Shown here in pieces: positions 16,822-27,900 of a stretch of 64,000 nucleotides of DNA. Made by a program: the position numbers and the translations under genes. The stretch is from Acinetobacter rudis (GTDB lineage: Bacteria > Pseudomonadota > Gammaproteobacteria > Pseudomonadales > Moraxellaceae), in NCBI RefSeq assembly GCF_031157835.1, contig NZ_JAVIDR010000001.1, positions 186,001 to 250,000 of the forward strand, written 5' to 3'. The stretch's first letter is position 1; every line of letters begins with the position of its first letter. The notes under the pieces are model-generated. The model was not told the DNA's origin. It saw nothing but the letters and a program-made list of their open reading frames with translations, and searched no databases.

Positions 16822-16942
16822 CTCAACCCATTCACATTTCTCTGTATAGATGCATATGATATGCTGAATGCACTTTTCGGATTGAAAGCCGAGTCATCTG
16901 TGTATTATCACTGTTATAAATGAATGTATTGGAGTATTTCAC

Positions 16943-17425
16943 TTGAATCGCAAATTACTAACTGCTGAGGGCTATCAACGCTTGCAAGATGAGCTCAATG
17001 ACTTGGTTAGGAAAGAACGTCCTGAAATTACTAAAATTGTCTCATGGGCGGCAAGCCTTGGTGATCGTTCAGAGAACGCTGATTATCATTACAATAAAAG
17101 AAAGCTACGTGAAATAGACCGAAGAATTAGATACTTAACCAAACTTTTTGAGGTAGCACACAAAGTAGAATATAGTCCTGAACAAGATGGCAAGGCCTAT
17201 TTTGGTGCTTGGGTTGAACTTGAAAATGATGATGGTGAAACCATTAAGTTTCGTATTGTAGGTGACGAAGAAATTTATGGCCGAAACGACTATATTTCAC
17301 TTAAGTCACCTATAGCAAAAGCCTGTTTGGGTAAATCTATAGATGATGAGATTCAAGTACAGACACCGAATGGTTTAAAAAACTGGTATATCATAAAAAT
17401 AAGCTACATTAACTCTGATCATTAA
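16943..17425 (+). CDS. greB: Transcription elongation factor GreB
   Basis: This 160-aa protein is a Gre factor that rescues backtracked RNA polymerase by stimulating transcript cleavage in the secondary channel. The N-terminal coiled coil carries the acidic tip LGDRSENADYHYNK, with the catalytic Asp and Glu, and the C-terminal FKBP-like domain ends with SPIAKACLGK. Basic residues in the coiled coil (KRKLREIDRRIRYL) are the GreB type rather than GreA. Translation starts at TTG, with TGGAG nine bases upstream. A greA paralogue lies at 53870. Confidence 0.92.
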   Translation: MNRKLLTAEGYQRLQDELNDLVRKERPEITKIVSWAASLGDRSENADYHYNKRKLREIDRRIRYLTKLFEVAHKVEYSPEQDGKAYFGAWVELENDDGETIKFRIVGDEEIYGRNDYISLKSPIAKACLGKSIDDEIQVQTPNGLKNWYIIKISYINSDH

Positions 17426-18254
17426 TTCAAATTTAACAGTTAAGTTTAAATTTTCATGATCATAAAATACACCACCAAGCCATTTAAGTTGTTTTTTTTC
17501 AGCTTAAAACAGCAAACCACATTGTTTAATTTTTATAAAAAATACTCAATCAAACAGTATTAATCATTTGATTAAATCCAAAATTTAACAAAAATATAAA
17601 TTAAGACTAAATAATATATTATAAATACATATTTCCAATTAAAATTCAAATAGAAAAAAGAGGAGGTTTTTCCATCTTCAATAAGAGCTATCTTAGTATC
17701 AATTCTCATAATATATATTACAATTCAATCCTTTTATATTTCTTAAAAACATATAAGAGACTTTCTAAATTATTCATTTTTAAAAATGTCGGAATGGTCG
17801 GTCTTACGAGGCCTATTCAAATTTTAAAGTGATGAGCCCAAGTGTATTTGTAATTAATTCATTATATTTATCTTCCCTCTATTCCAAGCAATTTAGTCAG
17901 TTTTTTCTCTCCTTGATTTGCTCATTATTTCAATTTTACAAAAGAAAATATATTTGCATTATTTTCATATAATCAAAAATTAAATTCAAAAAAACAAAAT
18001 AATAAGTAATATTTTACCGCTTTTTTCACATAAAATTGCAATTTATCAATTTGACAAAAATATCTTAGCTCATTATGATTTGCTCAATTTTTAACACCTG
18101 AGCTTATTTTCTCTTCCACCACCACCCTAGTTTGTCATTTTTATGGCGTTCATTACTTTCCCAATTAATTCTACAAACTCAACAATAGAGCTCATTTTTA
18201 GTTGAACTCGTTTTGATTATTTGGCAGACATTATTTTCAAGTAGCGGAGACGAC
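17426..18254. other. Long A+T-rich intergenic region
   Basis: I find no gene on either strand in these roughly 830 bases. The sequence is strongly A+T-rich with many homopolymer runs, apart from a G+C-richer patch around 17785-17835. The last 12 bases contain the GGAGA Shine-Dalgarno of the next gene. It may hold distant promoter elements or an unrecognised small RNA. Confidence 0.6.
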
Positions 18255-19364
18255 ATGCAAAGTAATTCTAAGTCTGGGTCGAGGCGTAGCCTTAACTCAT
18301 TAGTGTCTTTTTATTCCTCAAAAATATTGCTAATTAGCACACTGTTTATTCCATTTCACAGTATTAGTGCATCTAAATCTAATCAACAATCAATGCCAAA
18401 TAGCCAAAAGCTAACGGTTGTTGCTGTAGATAATCCAAGTGCTGTTTTTAGCAATGACCAATTCCAATATGGCTTTGGATACGATCTCGTAAAAACATAT
18501 GCTCAAAATCTAAATGTTGAGCTTGATTTTAAGACTGTTCCAGATAATGCCACAGCATTGAAATTAGTCGCACAAGGTAAAGTCGACTTTGCTATGACAA
18601 CAGCAAAGCAAACAATGGTTGAAGAAAAGAAGTTAACCGCTTTCTCAGTGGGTTGTGGTAATTTCAATGCATTAAGTAACAATGCACTCGATACAGATTT
18701 AAATTGGGTTTTTAAAAATGCTGAGGATCCAAAAACCTCACGAGCAAGCGGTTTTATTTGTGAAAGTAAAAATAATGGACGCTTGAATCAATTATCCTCA
18801 TTTTATAATCGTAACATGGTAGATGAAAATGAGTGGGATCGCGTACAAGACAACCTAACTCAACGTATGCCTATCTATAAAGCCAACTTCAAGCAGTCAG
18901 CAAAGCGCTATGACATTGATTGGCATTTATTGGCAGCGATTGGTTACCAAGAGTCTTACTTAAAACCTGACTCTGTTTCACCTACAGGTGTTCGTGGCCT
19001 CATGATGCTCACCAGTGATACTGCGCAAGCAATGGGTGTAAATAACCGAACAGACCCAGCACAAAGCATTCAAGGTGGGGCTAAATATTTTGACATGATG
19101 TTAAAAAAATATGAAAAAATCCCACAGCCTGATCGTCATTGGTTTGCCCTTGCCGCCTATAACATGGGTCCTGGTGCATTAGATAGTATTCAAAACAAAG
19201 TTAAAAAGTCAGGGAAAAACCCCAATCAATGGCTTAATGTTTTTGATTATTTAAGAAACCACCAAAGCAGTAATTCACGTTATAAACAAACTGTGACTTA
19301 TGTAACACGTATTAGAGCTTATTTGGAACATATTAAAACTACACCACAGTTGCTCAATATTTAA
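18255..19364 (+). CDS. MltF-like membrane-bound lytic transglycosylase with shortened sensor domain
   Basis: This 369-aa protein cleaves peptidoglycan between MurNAc and GlcNAc. Residues about 30-50 form the signal or anchor, about 55-135 resemble one lobe of a solute-binding (SBP_bac_3) domain, and about 205-340 form the SLT domain. Catalytic Glu233 lies in GYQESY; GVRGLMMLT and AYNMGPG are the other family motifs. E. coli MltF is over 500 aa with a full binding domain, so here a large part of that domain is missing. The ATG at 18255 has GGAGA upstream; the open frame reaches back to a TTG at 18213. Confidence 0.85.
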   Translation: MQSNSKSGSRRSLNSLVSFYSSKILLISTLFIPFHSISASKSNQQSMPNSQKLTVVAVDNPSAVFSNDQFQYGFGYDLVKTYAQNLNVELDFKTVPDNATALKLVAQGKVDFAMTTAKQTMVEEKKLTAFSVGCGNFNALSNNALDTDLNWVFKNAEDPKTSRASGFICESKNNGRLNQLSSFYNRNMVDENEWDRVQDNLTQRMPIYKANFKQSAKRYDIDWHLLAAIGYQESYLKPDSVSPTGVRGLMMLTSDTAQAMGVNNRTDPAQSIQGGAKYFDMMLKKYEKIPQPDRHWFALAAYNMGPGALDSIQNKVKKSGKNPNQWLNVFDYLRNHQSSNSRYKQTVTYVTRIRAYLEHIKTTPQLLNI

Positions 19365-19422
19365 AGCTGGTCAAATAAACATTGTACTTTATGCGTGTTT
19401 ATTTAATTTTTCGTTCTTTAAA

Positions 19423-19454
19423 ACAAAGGCCCAATACGATATTGGGCCTTTGTT
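19423..19454. terminator. Bidirectional terminator between transglycosylase and SCP2 gene
   Basis: AACAAAGGCCCAATA pairs with TATTGGGCCTTTGTT around a 2-base centre, between convergent genes. Confidence 0.75.
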
Positions 19455-19492
19455 GATTCATTTAATGTCACTTAGAATTTTTTAAATCTAGA

Positions 19493-19876
19493 CTAAGATG
19501 TATGTTCTAAAATTTGTTTAAACAATGATTTTTGCTCTTGACTCGGTTTGGCTGTTTGAAGAGCCATCAATTGAGACATATCACCTTGCACTTTAATTTT
19601 ACCTGTCATGAATGCTTGCATTGCAGCAGCCATATCAAACTCTAGGAATACTTTACGTAAAGTCTCGGCATCCAAGTTTAAAGTTGTTTTCGCATTTGAT
19701 GAAAGACCTTTAACAATTTTGCCTCCATCTAAAGCCAATTCTGTATCACCAGATTGATCTGATACCACAATATTAATGGCCAAATTTGCAAGTGCTGGAG
19801 CTAAGTTTAAATCACCAGCTGCTGAAGTTAGTTTTTCTACAGTTGCAAACCAATCATCCGTTAAAAATGCAGGCAT
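19493..19876 (-). CDS. SCP2 sterol-binding domain protein
   Basis: This 127-aa protein consists of one SCP2 domain, a fold with a hydrophobic tunnel for lipids. Family features are TELALDGGKIVKGLS in the middle and AFMTGKIKVQGDMSQLM near residue 100. It has no signal peptide and is cytoplasmic. The ligand is unknown; bacterial stand-alone SCP2 proteins have been linked to fatty-acid or ubiquinone metabolism. It is convergent with the MltF-like gene and followed upstream by ttcA on the same strand. Confidence 0.85.
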   Translation of the reverse strand: MPAFLTDDWFATVEKLTSAAGDLNLAPALANLAINIVVSDQSGDTELALDGGKIVKGLSSNAKTTLNLDAETLRKVFLEFDMAAAMQAFMTGKIKVQGDMSQLMALQTAKPSQEQKSLFKQILEHTS

Positions 19877-20082
19877 AGTTTTTCCTCAGTGTTATCATTT
19901 GTTTCTGTGATCATTCACACCCAAAGTAGGATGGGCTATCAAAGTATGGTCCATGTTATAGCATGAAGTTTTCCATACCAGTTAAATTTTTTTGACGAAA
20001 CAGTTCACGTTTTTGCCTATTGGCGCTTTTTGTAATAAAAAAAGCATCCAGTACAGACTGAATGCTTAAAATATATATTAAA

Positions 20083-20991
20083 TTATTCTGCCATAAAACC
20101 TAAGTTAACAACATCTAAACGTTTTTTCATTTCTTCACTATCACACTTCAAATCAAACTCTCGCTGTTCGTCAAGTGCTTCAAAGTCAAATAAATCACGA
20201 TCTGCTAACTGTGATGGCGAAACATTTTGCAAGGCACCGAAAATGCTATGTAGACGTTTTGGATATTGCTTATCCCACTCACGTAACATGTCATTTAACA
20301 TTGCACGTTGTAAGTTTTCTTGAGAGCCACATAAATTACATGGAATAATCGGAAACTTACGTAAGTCCGCATATTTGATAATATCTTTTTCTTCAACATA
20401 AGCTAAAGGACGAATCAAAATATTCTTTTTATCAGTTGATAATAATTTAGGAGGCATTGCCTTTAAACTACCACCATGAAATAAGTTCAAGAAAAACGTT
20501 GCCAAAATATCATCACGGTGATGACCTAAAGCCACTTTAGTTGCACCAATTTCTTGTGCAAAACCATACAATGAGCCACGGCGTAATCGTGAACAAACTG
20601 CACAATAAGTTTTGCCTTCTGGTGTTAAACGCTTAGTAATACTGTAGGTATCTTTTTCTAAGATATAATATGGAATATTATTTTCTTCCATATAACGTGG
20701 TAACACATCTTCTGGGAAGCCGGGTTGCTTTTGGTCTAAATTTACTGCAACCACATCAAAATTGATTGGTGCAATACGTTTAAACTGCAAGAGAATATCC
20801 AGCAAGGTATAACTGTCCTTACCACCAGACACACATACCATTACTTTGTCGCCATCCTCAATCATTTTAAAATCACGGATAGCATGCCCAACTTGACGAC
20901 GTAATTTCTTCAATAGGCGATAATAGGCTGAACTGGTTGGTAACTCTGGCTTAAAATTAAACCCTTGTTCGGACTCAACTGGCAAATACAT
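20083..20991 (-). CDS. ttcA: tRNA 2-thiocytidine(32) synthetase TtcA
   Basis: This 302-aa enzyme thiolates cytidine 32 of tRNA using ATP and a labile [4Fe-4S] cluster. The PP-loop SGGKDS lies near residue 58. The cluster cysteines are the CAVC pair near residue 133 and the cysteine of IPCNLCGSQ further on. [16 protein letters not shown] is a further family motif. The frame extends to a GTG at 21048, but [13 protein letters not shown] at 20991 is the usual Acinetobacter start. It has no obvious operon partner. Confidence 0.95.
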   Translation of the reverse strand: MYLPVESEQGFNFKPELPTSSAYYRLLKKLRRQVGHAIRDFKMIEDGDKVMVCVSGGKDSYTLLDILLQFKRIAPINFDVVAVNLDQKQPGFPEDVLPRYMEENNIPYYILEKDTYSITKRLTPEGKTYCAVCSRLRRGSLYGFAQEIGATKVALGHHRDDILATFFLNLFHGGSLKAMPPKLLSTDKKNILIRPLAYVEEKDIIKYADLRKFPIIPCNLCGSQENLQRAMLNDMLREWDKQYPKRLHSIFGALQNVSPSQLADRDLFDFEALDEQREFDLKCDSEEMKKRLDVVNLGFMAE

Positions 20992-21172
20992 AGACGATGA
21001 TAACCCAAAAAAAATACCGCATAATTTTAGCCGATTCGGCTGGCCCACGCACCTAATGTTTTTTTATTTTTAAAAATTCATCAAGACATCACAATGTATT
21101 GCTTTAATAAAGTTTAGATTAACTTTTCTTGCCAAGTGTTAATTATTTGTTCGAAATGATCAGAGAATGGAC

Positions 21173-21217
21173 TTTTCCACAGTTTTCCACAAATGCTGTG
21201 GATAAAATTGTGGATTC
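21173..21217. promoter_or_regulatory. Cluster of four DnaA-box-like sites
   Basis: TTTTCCACA occurs at 21173-21181 and 21183-21191. TGTGGATAA, the reverse of the perfect box TTATCCACA, is at 21197-21205, and TGTGGATTC is at 21209-21217. The first two and last two point toward each other. The site lies between divergent ttcA and a lytic transglycosylase. The rest of 20992-21490 is A+T-rich with no gene seen. Confidence 0.6.
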
Positions 21218-21490
21218 TTGAGGGCTTGACAATCAAATCTACCGATACACTGGGGGCTTTGTTTAAATTGATCACTTTTTAACCAATTAAAATTATCATT
21301 ATTTTTCATGCGGTTACATATGTCAAGGCACATGGTTGAAAAAAAAAATTATATTTTTTTTGACTACTATGCCAACAATTTAGGCTTGCAATTTTCTATG
21401 CGACTTGATAAAAACATATGCGTATATCAGCAAAGCTCGCTACATTTATAACGCCATCAGGTGTACAACAGTTGAAAACCAATTACTAAA

Positions 21491-22321
21491 ATGAATACCT
21501 TATTAAAGATTTTTAGCTTGACTTTCTTGGGTGTTAGTTATTTTTCTACCTCAACGTCTATTCACGCAGGTCAAATGTATGTTTACCAAGACAAAGATGG
21601 TGGAACTTTATTAACCAATCGCAGGGATCAATCTTTAAGAAGTATCAAAGTAACTTATTATCCAGATAGCAACATACATAATTATAGTAATTGGGGTACA
21701 AATGAAGCTGCTGTACTACCGAGTTACAGTAAAGGCCGTAATAGTTATGATCAGATTATTCAACGCGCTGCACAAACACACCGCGTATCTGCCGGCCTAA
21801 TTAAAGCAGTCATGCACACTGAATCGGGCTTTAATCCTAGCGCACGCTCCCCTGTTGGTGCTCAAGGTCTCATGCAACTTATGCCTGCAACAGCAAAACG
21901 ATTTAATGTAAGTAATGCTTATGATCCAGAACAAAATATTTTAGCGGGTACTAAATATTTAAGCATCTTACTTAACCGCTTTCAGGGTAACACCCATCTT
22001 GCTTTAGCTGCCTATAATGCTGGTGAAGGAAATGTAAACAAATACGGTGGTATTCCACCATTTAAAGAAACCCGAGATTATGTACAAAGAGTAACGAGCC
22101 GCTATCAAAATCTTTATTCTCAAGATAGCTTACAATCTAATATAACAACTCAATATATTTCAGATCGATCTACAGATACAGGAAGCACTAATCAGCTCTC
22201 CAATAATAATTACTCAGCTACCCCCATTCGTGCTGTAGCTGAAGGAAGTTTTTCTAACCAGGGACGTTCGTTTTCAACTACGAATGCGACTGCCACAGCA
22301 AAAATTTCCATAAGTCATTAA
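21491..22321 (+). CDS. SLT-domain lytic transglycosylase
   Basis: This 276-aa protein has a signal peptide of about 26 residues, a short beta region (QMYVYQDKDGGTLLTNR, a DUF4124-like start), then a transglycosylase SLT domain from about residue 90 to 205. Catalytic Glu111 lies in HTESGFNP; GAQGLMQLMPATA and ALAAYNAGEGNV are the other hallmark motifs. The C-terminal 65 residues are serine- and threonine-rich and probably unstructured. It should act on peptidoglycan in the periplasm. Four DnaA-box-like sites lie about 280 bases upstream. Confidence 0.9.
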   Translation: MNTLLKIFSLTFLGVSYFSTSTSIHAGQMYVYQDKDGGTLLTNRRDQSLRSIKVTYYPDSNIHNYSNWGTNEAAVLPSYSKGRNSYDQIIQRAAQTHRVSAGLIKAVMHTESGFNPSARSPVGAQGLMQLMPATAKRFNVSNAYDPEQNILAGTKYLSILLNRFQGNTHLALAAYNAGEGNVNKYGGIPPFKETRDYVQRVTSRYQNLYSQDSLQSNITTQYISDRSTDTGSTNQLSNNNYSATPIRAVAEGSFSNQGRSFSTTNATATAKISISH

Positions 22322-22452
22322 TTTTTTCATATTTATTCATCTTAATGCTTGAGTTTTGCTTGATTTTTGTCAAGTGCAACTCAATATAGAGACGATATGG
22401 TTTATCCTTGATAAATCACCTTTATTTATTGTTTACAAGAGGATTTAACATC

Positions 22453-23358
22453 ATGATGCGGATTGGTTTGTTTTTGCTTACCAACCTCGCTGTACTTGTT
22501 GTAGCTGGCATTATCCTATCTTTATTAGGAGTTGGAAGTTACCGCAGCGCTGGCGGTCTCAATTTAGGTAACCTGATGGTGATCTGTTTGGTATTTGGTA
22601 TGGCGGGATCGTTGATTTCGTTATTTCTATCCAAATGGATGGCGCTGAAGACCACTGGGACTGAGCTTATTGATCCAAATGCACCACGTAGTCAGGCTGA
22701 AGTTTGGTTACTGCAAGAGGTTGCCCAACTTTCGCAAAGAGCTGGAATTAAAATGCCTGATGTAGGTATTTTCCCCTCTTACCAATCCAATGCCTTTGCA
22801 ACAGGTTGGAATAAAAATGATGCGCTTGTATCCGTATCTAGTGGTTTATTAGAAAATATGAACCAAGATGAATTGCGTGCAGTACTTGCGCATGAAATTG
22901 GCCACGTTGCAAATGGCGATATGGTGACATTGTCATTAATTCAAGGTGTAGTGAACGCCTTCGTTATGTTCTTTGCACGTGTTGTTGGCGATTTCATTGA
23001 CCGTAATGTGTTTGGCCGTGAAGATGGTGAAGCACCTGGACTTGCATTCTTTGCAATAACTATCGTACTTGATATTGTCTTTGGTATTTTAGCGTCAGCA
23101 ATTGTTATGTGGTTCTCTCGTTATCGTGAGTTCCGTGCAGATGAAGCTGGTGCACGACTTGCTGGTAAAGATGCAATGATCAGTGCCTTACTTCGCCTAC
23201 AAGCTGAATCAGAATTACCTGATCAAATGCCAAAAGAAATGAAAGCATTTGCTATTACAGAAGGCAAATCTGAAGGATTTAGCTTAGCAGCACTATTTCA
23301 AACTCATCCAACGATTGAACAACGTGTTGCTGCACTACAACAGCTTAACCTACATTAA
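22453..23358 (+). CDS. htpX: Membrane protease HtpX
   Basis: This 301-aa zinc metalloprotease of the inner membrane takes part in quality control of membrane proteins, alongside FtsH. Four hydrophobic segments are visible, two before and two after the HEIGH motif (His147, Glu148, His151). The third zinc ligand is the Glu of [11 protein letters not shown]. The frame opens at 22408, but MMRIGLFLL at 22453 with AAGAGG about 11 bases upstream is the family start. A strong terminator follows. Confidence 0.96.
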   Translation: MMRIGLFLLTNLAVLVVAGIILSLLGVGSYRSAGGLNLGNLMVICLVFGMAGSLISLFLSKWMALKTTGTELIDPNAPRSQAEVWLLQEVAQLSQRAGIKMPDVGIFPSYQSNAFATGWNKNDALVSVSSGLLENMNQDELRAVLAHEIGHVANGDMVTLSLIQGVVNAFVMFFARVVGDFIDRNVFGREDGEAPGLAFFAITIVLDIVFGILASAIVMWFSRYREFRADEAGARLAGKDAMISALLRLQAESELPDQMPKEMKAFAITEGKSEGFSLAALFQTHPTIEQRVAALQQLNLH

Positions 23359-23381
23359 TTATATTCCCTAAATTTACATTT

Positions 23382-23413
23382 TCGCCCCAGTACATACTGG
23401 GGCGATTTTTTTA
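23382..23413. terminator. Bidirectional terminator between htpX and mgtE
   Basis: TCGCCCCAGTA pairs with a TACTGGGGCGA-type arm and is followed by seven T on the plus strand. It separates the convergent genes. Confidence 0.85.
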
Positions 23414-23429
23414 ATTGTATTTTCTAACA

Positions 23430-24770
23430 CTAAATAGGCAAAAACTGTGCTGCTATAAATAAGTAAACTAATACTCCTGTTGCATCACAAATAGAGGTGA
23501 CCAAAGGTGCTGAAGCACTGGCTGGATCAAGTCCCATGCGATTTAATATAAATGGCAAACTCATACCGATCAAACAACCAATCAATACAATACCAAGCAT
23601 ACTTAAGGCTAATACCAGCGATACCATTTCATCTCCACGGAAATAACCCAACAGAGACACCGCAATGGCCATAGTACCCCCCAAACATAAGGCAACCAAA
23701 AGTTCACGACCAAGCAAATAAAACCAATCTTTAAACTGCACATCCCCAGTTGCCAATGCTCGAACCATTAATGTTGCTGATTGAGAACCTGCATTACCTC
23801 CACTTCCTACTAAGAGTGGTAAAAAGAAAACAAGTACAATATGTGCGGCAATAATATCCTCAAAATGAGCAATACCTATACCTGATAACAGACTGCCAAA
23901 AACGAGGAATACCAACCAAAATACACGCTTACGGTATAACAGCATAATGGGTGCAGATTTTAAACTAAATTTAGAGTCTGCATGTACAGCCCCTGATTTT
24001 AAAAAATCTTCTGTTGCTTCTTCACTGGCAACATCCATCGCATCATCATAAGTGACAATCCCTACCATTTCCCCACTTTCTGTAACGATGGGCAATGCCA
24101 GTAGATCATAACGGGCAATATTTTTAACGACTTTAACTTGATCATCTGTGACTTTTGCAGAAATAACGTCCTTAGTCATTATGTTTTCAATGCGTTGTTC
24201 TTCTTGCGCCAAAATTAACTCACGTAATGACACCACGCCAATTAATCTTCGAGTATCGTCTACGACATAGGACAAATAAATTGTTTCTGTATCAGGAGCT
24301 TCTAACCGAATTGCTCTGAATGCTTCTGCGACTGTCATTTCTGGTTTTAAGGTCGCATATTCGGAACTCATGATTGCCCCAGCAGTTCCCTCTGTATAAG
24401 CTGCCAGTTGTCGAATATCTTCACGTTCCGCCTGTGCTAAAGCTGGTAATAGCGCATTTTGATGTTGCTCATCCAAATGTTTATATAAATCTACACGTTT
24501 GTCTGAAGGCATTTCCCCAATAATTTCAGCCAAAGTAGATCGTGGTAAAGCATTTGCAAAACTAATCTGTTGTTCTGCTGTCAGATATGAAAATACATAA
24601 GCACGCTCTGGCAATGCCAGCAATAAGGTTAGACTATTATTCATTGGTAATTGTGCTAGCACATCAGCTAAGTCTGCCGCTTGAAAAGTTGCTACAGCTT
24701 CCAGTGCACGTTGCATATAACCATTTTGAATAGAGTCGTTCAATAAAAAAATAAAATTGTTATAACGCAT
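23430..24770 (-). CDS. mgtE: Magnesium transporter MgtE
   Basis: This 446-aa protein is an Mg2+ channel of the MgtE family. The N-terminal superhelical domain (about residues 20-125) is followed by two CBS domains (about 130-250), which sense cytosolic Mg2+, and a membrane domain with five helices from about 280 to the end. The pore motif region LLVGSGGNAGSQSATLMVRA is typical of the family. The start is the ATG at 24770. No M-box riboswitch was recognised in the 220 bases upstream. Confidence 0.93.
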   Translation of the reverse strand: MRYNNFIFLLNDSIQNGYMQRALEAVATFQAADLADVLAQLPMNNSLTLLLALPERAYVFSYLTAEQQISFANALPRSTLAEIIGEMPSDKRVDLYKHLDEQHQNALLPALAQAEREDIRQLAAYTEGTAGAIMSSEYATLKPEMTVAEAFRAIRLEAPDTETIYLSYVVDDTRRLIGVVSLRELILAQEEQRIENIMTKDVISAKVTDDQVKVVKNIARYDLLALPIVTESGEMVGIVTYDDAMDVASEEATEDFLKSGAVHADSKFSLKSAPIMLLYRKRVFWLVFLVFGSLLSGIGIAHFEDIIAAHIVLVFFLPLLVGSGGNAGSQSATLMVRALATGDVQFKDWFYLLGRELLVALCLGGTMAIAVSLLGYFRGDEMVSLVLALSMLGIVLIGCLIGMSLPFILNRMGLDPASASAPLVTSICDATGVLVYLFIAAQFLPI

Positions 24771-24945
24771 AACACCTCCCTTATTGTTGACTCAATTGAA
24801 CTCACAGCTTAGAACAAGGCACATTAAAGCCTTTAAAAAGAGATCTGTTCGAACAGCCGAAGTATTTTATTTTTTAACCGGTTCATTACTATTGTCTCAT
24901 GATCTGATGCGATATTTAAATAACTAAAGTTATCGTAACTACCTT

Positions 24946-24979
24946 AAACCCTAAATTCATTCAGAAATTTAGGGTTAAT
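24946..24979 (-). terminator. Terminator-like hairpin after RND pump gene
   Basis: AACCCTAAATT pairs with AATTTAGGGTT around a short loop, just beyond the stop of the RND gene. Confidence 0.65.
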
Positions 24980-24994
24980 CACCAAAAGTCATAT

Positions 24995-27900
24995 TCAGTT
25001 TGGCAGTTTAGTTTTAAATAATGACCGAATAAGGACATACATAAAAGGAATAAAGATCAAAACTAGAACCGTAGCAAAAATTACCCCACCTAATACACTC
25101 ACACCAATCTCTTGACGACTTGCAGAACCTGCACCTGTAGCAAAAACCAGAGGTACAACTCCTGCCCCAAAAGCAAGCGATGTCATAAGAATTGGGCGTA
25201 AACGTAATTGTGCCCCCTCTCTTGCGGCAGCTATAATCGTAGCTCCTTTCTCTTGAGCTAATGCAGCGAACTCCACAATTAAAATCGCATTTTTACAAGA
25301 CAAACCAATGGTTGTGAGTAATGCAATTTGAAAATAAATATCGTTAGGAAACCCTGATACATAACTAAAGATTATATTGCCACCAATTCCCAATGGAATT
25401 GCAGCCATCACGGCGCTTGGAATACTCCAACTTTCATATAATGCTGCCAAGCAAAGAAATATAAATCCAATTGAAACCAAATACAGCCAAATAGCTTGAC
25501 TACTCGACTTTTGTTCCTGATAGGATAAACCACTCCAAGCTACGCCTATACCTGGAGATTTCTGAACCATCTTCGCCACATCTTGCATAGCCTGACCCGT
25601 ACTATAATTTGCAGCGGAGTTCGCTTCCATTTGAATCGCACTATACCCTTGGAAACGATTAACGACATCGGGGCCACCAGCCCAATTAATTGTGGCAAAA
25701 TTACTGTAGGGGATCATTTGATTATTTTCATTACGTACTGACCAACGATATAAATCTTCAGGTTTACTTCGATATTCAGCATCACCTTGCATAATAACGC
25801 GCTTAACCTTTCCTCGATCGATAAAGTCATTAATATACGTTCCAGCCCAAGCAGCGGATAATGTGCTATTAATGGCTGTTTGATTCAGATTATTTGCAGC
25901 CACCAAGTTTTGATCAATTTGGATATTAAGTTTTGATTTATCTGGATTAGAACGTTTATCAAACTTATTAAATGATTGAAAATTTAATGCTTCCCCTTGT
26001 AGCTCGGTAAACTGTTTTTCTAAAAACTGACGTCCCTGCCCATTAATATCTTGTAGCCAAAACTCCAATGCATCTGAGTCACCTAGACCACTCACAGAAG
26101 ACGGTAAACTCACAGTGATACGTGCATTAGGATTATTCTTAAAAAATTGATCAGCACGATCACGAATGGCTTGGGCTGTTTGATCTTTTGCCTGACGTTG
26201 ATTCCAATTTTTTAAAGCAATAAAACCCGTTCCTAAATTTTGTCCTGTAGAGCTAAAATTTCGACCATAACGAATCATAGCCAACTCTACGTTTTGTTTC
26301 TCATTTTGTAAAAAATAACGGCGAATTTCTTCGCCAACTTCAATCCCTTTACTAATTGGGGCACCATCAACCAAGCGGAACTGCACGCTAATCATGCCTT
26401 GGTCTTCACTCGGAATAAAGCTCGTTGGTAACTGATGATAAATTAAGGCAAATACTGATAATAACCCAACAAAACATACCAATATGGTACGACGCAAGTG
26501 AATTGTTTTATCAACAAGTTTTAAATAAATATGCTTCAATTTTTCGAGTTGTTGATTGAAATAATTTGCCCATTTCGCAGGTTTAACATTTGGTTTTAAA
26601 ATAATGGCACATAAAGCAGGTGTTAAAATCAAAGCGGCAAGTAAAGATAATGCCATCGCTGCAACTAATGTGACTGAGAACTGACGATAGATTACGCCTG
26701 TAGAACCTGTGAAAAACGCCATGGGAATAAACACAGCAGTTAAAACCAATGTAATCCCAATCAACGCCCCACCTAAATCTTGCATAGATTCAATTGAAGC
26801 TTGTTTAGCTGTTAATTTCTTTTCATGCATCAAACGCTCAACATTCTCTACAACGACAATAGCATCATCAACCAATAGGCCAATTGCCAATACCATTGCA
26901 AACAAAGTCAATGTATTAATGCTCATACCTAAAGCATAAAGAATGGCAAAGGTGCCCATGATTACAACGGGTACTGTAAGTGCGGGAATAAGTGTTGCAC
27001 GCCAGCTTTGTAAAAAAATAAACATAACAACGATAACCAGCAATATGGCCTCGAATAATGTTTCCACCACCCCTTTTATTGATTCTTGCACAAAAGGTGT
27101 ATTATCCCGTGGATAGACTATTTTATATCCTGCTGGTAATTGGGAAGATATATTCTTAATTACTTCTTTAATACGTGCAGATGTAGCTAAAGCATTTGCA
27201 CCTGATGATAATGAAATCGCTAATCCTGCTGATGGATGACCATTAATCGTGTTAAAACTTTGATAATTTTCCGCACCAAGTTCAATGCGTGCCACATCTT
27301 TTAAATATACAATTCGACCGTCTGGGTGAGACTTCACAATGATCTTTTCAAATTCTGGTACAGTTTTAAGTTTCGAACCTGCTGTAACTTTTGCATTTAA
27401 ATATTGCTGATCAACAGTTGGTAAATCCCCAATCCCTCCCGCAGCAACTTGTGTATTTTGTGCTTCAACTGCAGCACGAATATCACTGGGTATTAAGTTA
27501 TATTGTTTAAGTGCATCAGCATTTAGCCAAATCCTCATCGCATATTGCGAACCGAAAACATCTACCTCTCCCACTCCCTCTATACGAGATAATTCAGCTT
27601 CAATATGTGTGCTCAGATAATCTGATAGTTCTATATTACTTACTTGACCACTTTCATCATATAAACCTAATACCATAAAGGTATCGCCTAAAGATTTATA
27701 AACATTCACTCCCTGACGTTTAACGTCATCAGGCAATCTGTTAATTGCACTATTAATACTATTTTGTACTTGGACTTGTGCAGTATCAGGGTTAGTTCCA
27801 GTATCGAAACTCATGCTAATTCGACTACGACCAGAAGAGTCACTACTCGAATTAAAATATAAAAGATGATCAATTCCTTTAATTTGTTGTTCTAATACTT

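Noticed and set aside
21173-21217. DnaA-box cluster considered as the chromosomal origin
   Set aside because: No dnaA, dnaN or gidA neighbours and only four boxes; kept as a regulatory or titration candidate.
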